From positions 8,570,697-8,634,696 of the forward strand of contig JAYGXS010000007.1 of assembly GCA_036362985.1 (NCBI GenBank): DNA of 64,000 nt. The letters run 5' to 3'. This DNA comes from Ligula intestinalis (Eukaryota; Platyhelminthes; Cestoda; Diphyllobothriidea; Diphyllobothriidae). The translations under genes were made by a program, and so were the position numbers. Shown here in pieces: positions 44,711 through 55,500 of this stretch; position 1 is the stretch's first letter, and the number at the start of each line of letters is the position of its first letter. The notes under the pieces were generated by a model. That model was not told where the DNA came from. It saw nothing but the letters and a program-made list of their open reading frames with translations, and searched no databases.

Positions 44711-44918
44711 GGCACCGAAAATGTGCTTTAGAAATATACCTTATTATAAAATTTGTGATCCATGTCAGCGGGTTCCCTTTTATTCCGAGTTCAAATAATT
44801 TGGAATTCTCAAAATTTGTTTTTCACTGCTAATTAAATCGCCTACTGTATATTTATTTTATATATATTAATATGCGAGAAAATTCGAGGTCCAGATAAAA
44901 TATTCCTTACATCATCCA

Positions 44919-45648
44919 AATCTTCGAAGACAGGAAAAAACCTAAAGCAAACCCCCTCTTTTGCAACAGTATTGATTTTGTCTCAATTTTGTGTTTTGTC
45001 AATACTGGACGAAATAGGGAATTTGTTTTAAGTGAAAAAACCTGACTTCAAAGGTATGGTACAAACGGAATACAGCAGTCGCCGGCTATTAAACCCACCT
45101 CGAGTCCAGACCAAATTGGGCTAAATAAGTGGCGGCACATTAAGCGGAGAGTCGTAGTTCTTGATTAGCAAACGCAGGATAGGCACTATACATTAAATAC
45201 GTACAGTATTATGTGTAGAACCTGGTTATGTACTATAAAAGTATGCTGTTTGTCTGTATTTTACGTAATAACAAAAACAAAAAAAGTTATACGCGACACT
45301 TAACCAGTTGCGCACGCAAACTGGCATTGCAGCCGGCGACTGGGCTTATTAGCCGGCGGATTTTGCTATGTAATATTCCGTCCCAAGCTGACTTGGGCTT
45401 AATACGCGACTGGGCTTATTAGCCGTGGGCTTAAAAACCGGCGACTACTGTATACGTACAGTTATAAACTGACTTGACAGATGAGCAGGAGAAAAGCTGC
45501 AGATCGTTTAGGGACATCAGTTCGGGACAGGGAGGGTTGGCACAAGAACACAATGTTATCAGTCTTCCTTGAATGTTTGTCGGCAAAAGTTGCTGGCTGT
45601 TGGCTGAAAAATTAGCTGATTGTGGGCCGCAGCTTCAGCAGCATTATC
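44919..45648 (+). repeat. Dispersed repeat with a foldback core, copy interrupted by a MITE
   Basis: 44919-45070 and 45451-45648 match the two halves of 39487-39848. The foldback (AAGCAAACCCCCTCTT against GAAATAGGGAATTTGTTT) is more eroded than in the other copy. Confidence 0.85.
45073..45450. mobile_element. 378-bp TA-flanked MITE (Tc1/mariner-pogo type)
   Basis: The ends are CAGCAGTCGCCGGCTATTAA and, at the right, TTAAAAACCGGCGACTACTG, an imperfect inverted repeat starting CAG(C/T)AGTCGCCGG. The insert is flanked by TA at 45071-45072 and 45451-45452. The related copy at 39.6 kb has the uninterrupted site with one TA. The interior holds a perfect 20-bp direct repeat, GCGACTGGGCTTATTAGCCG, at 45336-45355 and 45406-45425, and no coding frame. 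TA duplication with a CAGT-like end is typical of pogo-type elements; the exact family is inferred. Confidence 0.85.
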
Positions 45649-45959
45649 TATAAACTGGTGATATATCCAATTACGATTACAACGTTAATTTCGGCCACCC
45701 ACTCAGTGGAAGACCACGTACATTTTCCTGTTCCCTCGAAATTACTTCCATGAAATTACTTTAACATAATATTGTACAGATTGGGGTCATAAAAATGAGA
45801 AACTACCAAGGAAGATAGATATGCTAGTCCAAACTGATGCTGGGGGGTGTTTATCGCCCAGAATTGATGTCGAATATATATAAACCCCATACAATGCTAC
45901 CACAAATTTAAGTGACACCAGAATATTCTATATCGATTACAAGCTGGTACACATAACTT

Positions 45960-47090
45960 CCCTATACAAAGTCGGTGGCCGGGCGTCGGTGAGCAATTAC
46001 AGACTCATACGCGTGACACGCATTTTCGGCCAGGACATGAGGAGAAGCATTAGGAGCGAATTCGCACAAGTCTTAGGGGCTCACAACCTGTTGTCAACTT
46101 GCCCTACAGAGCCCAACATGGAGATCCTAGACGATAAATTTGCTGCAAGCTCTCCAGAGCTGAACACCACATAACGAAGATAGGCACGTGGTTCACATAG
46201 TCTGAATAGACTTTGAAAAGGCATTCAGCACTGTGTCACCCCAGAAAGGTTTCTACAAGCTTTAAGGCATAGGCATTAGAAGAAACTTCCTCAAACAGAT
46301 TGAAAATATCCTTCCGGGTCGGCGTCAGGTTGTGTGCATCGTCCAAGAGAAGCCACATTCCGCTGCGACCGGAAGTAGAGTCCAGATCAGTTCACTTTTA
46401 TCAGAGAAAAGATAGATAAACACGTTCATGTAAAACAGCTACCAAGAAATGCATACATGCAACAAAAAATTTAAAAGCAAGAGTTCGTTTACATAATTTC
46501 AAGCGAAAAGCGAGCAGCCGTGAATTAGTCGAAAAGGGTAAACATACGCGATTGCTTGCTTATTAGGAGTGGTAAAAGTAACTGTGAAATTATTACTCCG
46601 GAAGTAGTATATCGGATTATTGGCAATGCCAAATGTCAGGAACTAGTAGGTTGAACACAATCCAAAATACTCGAGGGTGAAAAACTATTTGGGAAGTTTC
46701 CGGAAACAATATAAAGTTTAATACGGTCTGAAGGATTTTAAGGAGAAAACACTGTCCACCATGGCAGGAAAATGTACGCGAGACAGGACCATCCTGCTGA
46801 TGTGAAAATGTGAAGCAAATCAGTGAAAGTCCATCATGGACATCGTCAGTGTATCAAGAGTCGCAACGAGGGGGCATTATCGAGGTCACGAGATCGTAAC
46901 GACGTGACTCGAAACCAGAACACTGAATTCAATCAACCGCCTTTCTTCCATCCGGATGCTACAAGATCATTACAGAGGGTACAGTGCTATGACCCACACC
47001 GTGAACTACCCTGTCAGAGATTCGAACGGTTAAGCAACGACATGAAAGACTGGAGTGTGATATAAAGCCCTGCCGACAAAAATAGACTGT
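45960..47090 (+). mobile_element. Decayed non-LTR reverse transcriptase
   Basis: GRASVSNYRLIRVTRIFGQD (ORF 45989-46174) matches the 'NYRPISLT' block. Then come WIDFEKAFSTVSPQKGFYKL, IGIRRNFLKQIENILPGRRQ and VQISSLLSEK to about 46420. A later frame (46823-47065) with ATRSLQRVQ may be the C-terminal tail. Stops are scattered throughout. It is more degenerate than the neighbouring CR1-like copies and its clade is uncertain. Confidence 0.65.
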
Positions 47091-47099
47091 AACTGAACC

Positions 47100-47525
47100 G
47101 CAATTGTTTGGACGAGCGATCAGTTCGTAGGCTTTAGTGGTTGAACGTCAATCTATGTAAAAGACTTCGTCTATGCAAACAAGTCGGATTCACCAACATT
47201 AGAACTTGTTTTCGCAAAGGTGCAGCCTTACAAAATGTAGCAGCACAGAAGACGTCGTCTGCCACAGCCGTTCCCCACAGCCGTCCTTCGCCACTGCGAA
47301 GTGCGCACTGTCTGTTCTGCACACCAATAGGAAGGTCTTTTGAATTTTGCCGAGCACCCAAACCGTTGTATTCTATTCTACTGCCTGCTTTCCCAAATAG
47401 GCTAAATTTAGTTGATGAAACGGCCCAAGAGTCAGACCTTCCTCATATTTGCGAAGCAACAGGGGCCGACGTCAGTTGATTTGCTGTGCGGTAAGGTGAC
47501 TCACGAAAATATCCGGAGAAAAGTA
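47100..47525. other. No gene seen
   Basis: The plus-strand frame 47141-47479 (112 codons, Cys- and Pro-containing) has no recognisable motif. It is probably chance. Confidence 0.3.
47519..47522 (-). terminator. RNA polymerase III terminator of the tRNA-Tyr gene
   Basis: Four T residues on the minus strand, five bases after the acceptor stem. Confidence 0.75.
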
Positions 47526-47527
47526 AT

Positions 47528-47610
47528 CCGGCGAGGCGGATTTGAACCACCGACCTAAGGATCTCTGCAACCACTACAGTCCTCCGCTCTGCCAGCTGAG
47601 CTATCGCCGG
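47528..47610 (-). tRNA. tRNA-Tyr (anticodon GTA) with an 11-nt intron
   Basis: The reverse complement folds as a full cloverleaf. The acceptor is CCGGCGA/TCGCCGG (7 pairs), the D arm GCTC...GAGC with loop AGCTGGCA, the anticodon stem GAGGA/TCCTT, and the T arm GGTGG/CCGCC (one G-T pair) with loop TTCAAAT. The loop reads CTGTAG followed by an insert TGGTTGCAGAG before the last loop A, the standard intron position one base after the anticodon. Removing 11 nt gives a 72-nt tRNA. A box (TAGCTCAGCTGG) and B box (GGTTCAAATCC) are intact, and a TTTT terminator follows at 47522-47519. CCA is not encoded, as in eukaryotes. Confidence 0.95.
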
Positions 47611-47639
47611 ACGGAATTAGTAACAAATTTAATCATGAT

Positions 47640-49580
47640 TACTGTTAACGTTTTAAATTCGGGGATAACACGATAAGCATGGTAAGATTTGAACGATTCT
47701 TTCATCATAATGCAAACGATGAAATCTCCTAAAGCAGAAAGCAACGGGTGTTTATAAAGAAGATATTATCAGTGAAGTTGCAGTGGCATTGTGGGGCAAT
47801 ATGCCCTACGCCTTCACATGATTTATTTCAATAGAGGAGCGTTTGGAACCTTCCATGTCAGCACCAGCCCTGCATTTCCAGTGGAAAATTCGGCGACAAA
47901 AAGAACAACGGTGGAAAGTCGGGCTACTGAAAATATGAAAGAAGTTTCTCTGAATTATAACATATCTTACGGGATTAGTGCGAACCTAAATTTCGTTATG
48001 GGGTGCCGCTTCTACCATTCTATTCCACCATTTTGACAGGGCCGTGGAGGAGCATTGGTTCCCCTGCATCGACCGCGGCGCATACCCTACCAGCTGTACT
48101 TCGATCTCGTCCCCACGTCCAAGTTGTCACTCTATTCTCCCCCACAGCTAGTTTACCCTTTACCGAGCGGTACGGTTGTGGGTTCTCCTGGCTTCATTTA
48201 CTTAAGCCGTACAGGGCACCGTATTCTTGGATGGCAGTCCACGCTTTCACCTTCAACAGATCACCCAACCACCGTTGGTTTACCATCTATGACTTTTGCG
48301 CACAGAAACTGCAGTCGCCCTTGCCACATTCGCTACCGTTGTGGGTCCTCCAGACTTTGTCTACCGCGCGTCATCTCTTCCCTTTAATTCCTTCATACAC
48401 AATTTTGGCTACCATCTACGGGTCTCAGAAGTTAACTCCTCAACATGTTCAGGTCCTTTCTCTCGATCGTGGAGCCTTCTGTGGGCACCCTGACTGTCCA
48501 TCCTCATCTTCGGTATCTACAGAAAAAAGTAGCCACATAGGAACCAGAAAACAACACTAGCATTTGCCCGATCAACTCGTTCTTTTTAACATCTGTCACC
48601 TTCGGCGTGGCCTTCTCTTCTGCATTCCTGTGCCTTACATCGCTGCGCTGCGATATACTTTCCTTCATTCCCCTCCGTCGCATCCCCGGTGTTTGTCAAG
48701 TTGGCCAACAATCCACTAGTAGCTGCTTCGTGCAACGCACTCACACTCGACCGTAATATCTTGGGATGCCAGTATTCGAACACATACATTATTGTGCACA
48801 ATCCATCACTTACGTTTTCTCGTAGTCAACTCAGGGAAGGGTCTTCCCTATTTGACCTTATGCGCACTGAGACGATCCCGTCAGCAATCGCATTTACCGC
48901 ACCTTGAGACCATAGTCTACGCACCCACTTGATACGACCTGCAGCGGACTGTCGACGACAGTGGCGGGTACTTCTGTTTTCGCCAGCTTTTCGGTGGACT
49001 CTGCAATCAGCAAGGGAGTATCTGGTCGCTTTTTCCACATTTTGGTGATAATCCGCGTGCCCTCTGCAATCCCCTCCCCATTTCGACCTAGCGTACCATT
49101 CCCTCCCTCCATGAGCGGCAGTTTTTTTCTCATCGAAAACTCTTGAGTGTCATTTGACATCGCCCATCAGCTGAGGTAATATATTTTGATATTTCAAAAC
49201 TCACACCTACAGTTCTATCAAAGTGAATTGAAAATAGACCGATAGGCAACGGTCTCCGTACGTAATGCTAATGTTATCACATGTAGGCAATATGAACTTT
49301 CTCCCTTTATTAGGCGGAAACGGGCTTTAAGCAGGGTTATCACACACCTCATATAAAGAACGCAGACACTTTATTTGCATCATAATCGCACAACGTCAAT
49401 ATAGTCACAAAATAGTTTACAAGGAACTCATAAGCTGTGCCGGTTTTTTTCCGTCCTAGTCACATATGAGGCAGTCCCGCTGTGCGTTCAGACCCTTCAA
49501 CGAGACTGCGGCGGAGAGGTTTGGTTCATGCAGTTACCGGTTGACAAAGATGCTGAATGCCGGAGCAGGCAAAATGCGTA
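47640..49580. other. No gene seen downstream of the DRC5-like gene
   Basis: Overlapping short frames (48003-48560, 48055-48387) are rich in Ser and Pro and lack motifs. They may be a transposon 3' region but were not matched to anything. Confidence 0.35.
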
Positions 49581-49585
49581 TCAGT

Positions 49586-52500
49586 TTACTTGTCCCTGGC
49601 AAAAAATGACTGGCGTACCTTGGCCTTCTCGAAGGTCGGCATAACTTCATCCACCGCTACGCTGATTATTCCAGGCAGTTTCACAGAGCCGCACTGTGGA
49701 CATCAAAAATAAAAAAATATAGCAGAGTACTACGGAATTAAGACAATAAGTAGGCAATGGGTGGTAAGACTGTAATAAGCAGTTTGGTTAGAAACCGCCC
49801 ACCGGACAAGTAGGTTTGGCTCAAGGAACACTGAAGGAGATCACATATAGACATGGCTTGCATGGCTGTCTAAAAAGGATATGGAAAAGGAACTGCCCAC
49901 AATACCCAAGGCTTTGCATCAAATTCAGGGGCGGGACTGTCTTTGGAGGTGCTTTTTGACTTTGACTTGTAAAAATTACCGATTTTCTGTTTTTTAGTTG
50001 AGTTCCGCCACGCTTAGTTTTCATAAACCCCAACTGTCATCAGTATCCTGAGCAGCAGGAATTAATGCTGATGGGTGTTAGTACATTGAAATAAATATGA
50101 GATCCTTTAATTTATAATTTCGTTGATCACTTCCATCACAATTAAGTATTCATGTACACAGCAAATACGTAAGACAGGCGGGCGGAATAGATATTTAGGG
50201 GCCATACAAGACAGTTTGACCATTGCGGAGAAATAAGTTTAGGGGCAAGGGTAAGGGTTCAGTTAAGGGGAAGGCTTAAAGCCTGTAGAGTTTAGGTCTA
50301 GGGTAGGGCTAGGAGTAAGAGTGCGGTTTAGTTCACGTGATGGTAAAGACAGTAAGATTATTTATCTTTCCTGAACTTTATCGCAAGGCAGCCTAGTTTA
50401 GGTGGACGGAGCATTCCCGTTTATATAACCATACAAGTAATTCTTACCTTGTTATGCTTTTTTTCTGCGAAAATTCCCCTGCCATGACTGAAAAGTTGCA
50501 TTGGCAAACACATGTTTTTGGTCAGGCCTTCATATTGACGTAAGAGAAGGAAATCGCCAGTTATGTATAGCGTTTATCTAGTGCTCTGGGGAGGGGGGAG
50601 GGATGGAATGGTCAGTCACGTCTCCGTTCTCACGCATGTTGGGGACGTTGGGCTTGGAAAGGGGGCTGGGAGGGGAGGTATTTCGAGTGGGCGATCTAGA
50701 TGCAGCTCGCACGCACTCTGCGTACGAATTTTATGAGAGGCGGCATGCAATTACCACTTGTAGTCGGCCCAGGAAGACAGACCACCTGTATCATTGTACC
50801 TAGCTGACGATTTCATTTCTTTGTGTACACGCATCGACCAGACGATTAATGACCCAAGAAAATATGATTGCCAGCCTAAAATACATTCCAATACAGTCAT
50901 ATTGCGTAGAAACGCCACGCTGGATACGAGACAAAGATATAAAGGTCCGGTTCCAGTACCAACGCCTGACGGCAAAATTAGCAGCTAAAAATTGGATCGA
51001 GTAAATACCAGTCTCGCGTCAGGTCAAGTTTATTACGTGACATATAAGAAAGCGCCTTTTTGCTCCCCATTAGTAACCCAGCAGCTAGGAAATGCGTTCG
51101 TACAGAATAATTGCAGACGTAAAGCCAGCAGACGCAGATTATTCGGGGAAAAGTAAACATACACGTCTACTCATATGTTGTAAGCAACATAATAACATTC
51201 GTAACTATTAATTTTGTACCTGGGTTTATTGGCGCTACCAATTAACAGGAGCCAGTAGGTGGAACTGAGCAAAAAGAGCAGACTGTGAAAGCTTACATCG
51301 TTGACCTCCGTCTCCAGTCGAATACGGTTGTCATTGGATTCGACAGTCTGCTGCATAGCGAACTCGGAGACCTGTGGACAACCGGTGAATCGCAGATCCA
51401 AGTACGTCAAGGCCATGTTAGAGGCTATGCACTCCTGCAGTTTACGTCCAGCATCCTGCCGACAAGGTGAGCAAAGAGGTAGGAATTAAAGGGGCAGACG
51501 ATCAACCATCTTTGCTGCCTGTTTACTTCACTGCCAATGACATCAGTAGTTGAATAATAGTAATACGCTAACTTGGTAGGACACGGAAATAGGGACCCCG
51601 CCCTCCCCCCAATAGGCACTTAACGGTGGAATCCTACTTTTGGTCCCAGAAATTGTTTGAATAATCTAAAGTTTTCGCAACAAAATAGTGCGCCATAAAT
51701 AAACACAGAAATTTACATCCATTTATTTCTTAGTTTACTGGATGTGACATATTTGGACATTTTTACTTACTTATACTTTATAGTAAATAGGGTTTCTTGA
51801 TATTCCTAAAAAATTGGTAATTAGGAGGTCTATCGAAGGGTGCTAGAGCTATTGAGGTTTAACCCTAAGGGCTGCGATCTTCCAGGCCCGGTTCCTTGGG
51901 ATATGAGAGAGAAGTCTTGGGAAGGCCAGAGTAGAAGGAAGAATATATTCTTTACAGACGGGAAGGAGAATAGTTAGGACGAAGTCTTGCCTGCTGGACT
52001 GCACGTCCAGCCGTGAGGTGGGCTAGGTTCGGAGGTCGACATTGACGCTAACCCCCACAACAGGTCGTCTACTTAAACGTACCTGAAGTCCAAATTACCG
52101 TTCTGGGGTTAGATAAGCATAGTTCAATGCGCGAGGAGCCACGCACACCTCCAATTTACATGCACAACCACTATACATTAGTTTATTTTATTTGGTTTAT
52201 TTAACTTATTGATATTTAAGTTCAGTATTCAGTTCAGCATTATGTTTGCAATTTTCATCTTAGTTTCAGATTGTTTTTTATTATTTTGCCTATAATAAAC
52301 TACTCACTAAGCGCCAGCTGGCGAGATCGAAAGTGGGCCTCAAGGCCTGACTGCGTTCGGAAACGCCATAAGTGAGCATCCCACTAGCAATCGAAATGTA
52401 TGTCTAATTAGCTTGATTCGCCTACCTATGTTAGGACGTTTTTCAGAAATTATGGAGGGAAATTAGTTTACAATGAAAAAAAAGATCCGCTGGAGTTTTG

Positions 52501-55500
52501 AATAAATGATGAATGTGTAGTGATCAGGAAGGGCCTTCCACCTTCGGCGACATGGTATGCATGAAGTCACGTGATTGAACTTCTCCATCCACCTATGGGA
52601 CAGCCAATCACAGGGGCCGGGGCTTAACCACATACGGTGGCTAGAGAGTGCGCACACACCAACGCCTGCCTCCCCCATTCCGTCTGGTCAATACCTTCCC
52701 AGAAGCTGATTCCCACAAAGACCGCTCTCTAAACTCAAAGATGATTGCCACGCTCACAGACTTCGGCACCTAGTGATACTCCACTCCAGTGTTGCCGCTG
52801 AAATTGCTGCCACACTCGAGTTTTGAACTCGTGTCTCTCCGGTCCCTTTCTACAAGAAGGCGGGGCTTGAAGATTGCAGTCGAACGGTTTTTCCTTATCA
52901 ACCTAACCCACTGCGATAAATCCACTAGCTCGCAGCCAATCAGCGAAAGGTAGACACATATTCTTCGAGATTTTATCGTTTGCAGCTCTGTACTGATAAA
53001 TCCTCTTCGTCAAAATGTGAGCCGCAGATACGCATGCCACAGAATGGCGGAATTTCACTCTCTGTCGGCAGACAATGTTTGTTCGACCACTTTAAGTTCA
53101 TATACCGCCCCCCGTATGGATAATTGCGCATACAAAACCCACTGACGAATTTGTAAAGACTGCTAAGGGGCCTAACTTGTCTCGCTCTGTCCTGCTTCTC
53201 ATTTCTCGGGCGCTGACAGCAACCGCAGCGACTATTGGTTAAGGGCGTTAAACTCTGATCGAAAAAGGTCGCGCCACTTGGGGTTGGCGTGTAGGACTGA
53301 CTAACTGCGGCCAATAATGAGTATTTTCAAGTCTTCACTGTCTTTGCTGGCAATGCTGTCTGCCTAAACTGCCAACCGCTACGGCTGTAAGCAGAGCACA
53401 AGAAATGAGACTCAAGGCAGCGAGAGACAACTGAGTAATCTCAGTAATAATGCCACGATAATTCCATGGTCAATTTTGCGAAACAATAAACATTTGAACG
53501 TAACCAAAAACCTATAATTATCCTATGTGGGCGCCACCTATTGGCCATTGCGGACCTTGTCAGTATGCGCAAGTGATCGGCGTGTTGGGTGAGCTACTGC
53601 CACTCGCGGTTGGGGGCGATATGCTATCGTTACTCGGCATCGGCCACGGAAGGGGCATGGCTTGTGTTAGAGTTTTCTGGCAGCACAGTACTGGATTCAT
53701 TAGGCGTATAGCCACTACTTCCGCTGTTGCCAGCATCCATTTGCGTAGGCCTTTGGAGAAGATGGTTGCTGTACAATAGACAACCTGAGAGGCTTCACTT
53801 GTATCGACTCGATGATTCTTATCGACAAGGTGTGCGAGAATAGAGCATGAGATTGATTTATTTTTATCTTTACTTAACCAGGCTGGTAGGTGTTCACGTA
53901 CTCTCTTTTCCAGGCGTCCCATTGTTCGGCCATGATAGTTATGTGAGAGAAACGGGGCAATCATGCAATAGTAGTGCAAATAATGGAAGCCAATGCTCTA
54001 AAGAAATAAAGTGTACATAAAAGCTTTAGGTAACTTGTGTGTACAAAATATCGCTTCCTTCCCATTTAAAGCTTCATCCCTGACCTATGTTGAAATCTGA
54101 AGTTGTTCTGAAGCCTGATTACGAAGTACCGAGAACACACAGTAGATTAGACAAATATCATTGCCACCAAAGACAAGGAAGACTAGAATGGCCATTTCTG
54201 GCTTATAAACCCTCATCAGCTAGTCATACCACCCAAGGCTCGAACTCGCGACTTTCTGATCAGAAGTCCAGCGCTCTCTAACCATTGAGTCATGAACTTC
54301 TTGCCTTGCCGGTTTCGATCGGGAACGTTTTCGGAACTTTGTAATCTAACCAACGGCCTTACGCAGTAAAAAGGTTGCTTCAGATAGCAGCAGTAGGTGA
54401 TTTTGAAACTTACCGCACCAATCTTGTTGTTGGAGAGGTCTAGTTTGCTCAGAGTGGCGTTGTGGGTAAGCACTTGACCGAAGATCAAGATTGCCATGTC
54501 TCCAAGCCCGTTAGATGCGAGATCAAGCTCTCGAAGGGTGTTATTTTTGACGAGGGCCTAAAATTACCATACATTTTTTAATGTAGCAGGTAATACAGTT
54601 AATTCTTTCTTATTGGGAAATCAGTAAATTTCCCATGTGCGGAAGTCACAAGCAATGCACAGGGGTAGAAGGCAACTGAAAGAAAGTGGATTATTGACCT
54701 TCGCTATTGCACTTCCTCCTTCATCCATGAGTCGGTTGAGGCGAAGGTTCAGTTTCAGCAGTTTCTTTGCGTTTTTTGTTAGCGCGTGACCCAGCGCCTC
54801 CCCACCGTCAGCTGTGAGACGATTATTCGTCAGATTCAAGCACTGCAATTCACTGCGGCCGCTGATTAACTTGCCGAGGGCCCTGGCACCCCAGTCGGAG
54901 ATTATATTGTGAGCCAGATTGAGACTTCTAAGAGTGGGATGGTCCAGGAGGTGGCCAACGAGAACTCGACATCTTTCGCAGTCAACGCGACTCCTAAGAA
55001 TTGAAGAAAAGTTAAATACGAAACAAAGCCTACTCAAGTATTTAGAGTAGAAGTCCAGTTTTATTTTAAAAATGATCACATGGAGACGTGTAAACGACAG
55101 TTGCTTGTAGGTAAACCAGATAGAAACACCTTAGTTTGCTCTCAGAAAAAAATAATCAAGAAAAACCACGAAAGCCAATTCTGGACCCCCTTCCTCGCTC
55201 TAAAACACAGAACCAAAAACGCAACTTGATGCCACAAATCTCTAATCCAATATACGGTGGCTTTTATGCAGAAGTGTTCAGGAGTTTGGGAAACAAAATG
55301 ACAGTTGGGCCATGACTTATGAAAATATAATCTCCCAACGAAATCAAAAAGCACCCTGAAACAATTCTTGGACCAGAAATACTTTTATAACAAACTTACT
55401 TTACGAGTTCAAGGACGACAAGCGATTTGTGGGCTTTGATGGCTTTAGAGAAGCTCAAACAGTCTCTTCCGGTAAACTGGAATTGAGACCATTCAAAGTT

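Noticed and set aside
48003..48560. 185-codon plus-strand frame
   Set aside because: It overlaps another long frame in a different phase, has a Ser/Pro/His-rich translation without motifs, and shows no splice or start context. Probably chance in C/T-rich sequence.
52818..52832. CGAGTTTTGAACTCG as a second tRNA-like B box
   Set aside because: No A box or cloverleaf stems at the right distance; it is a small palindrome only.
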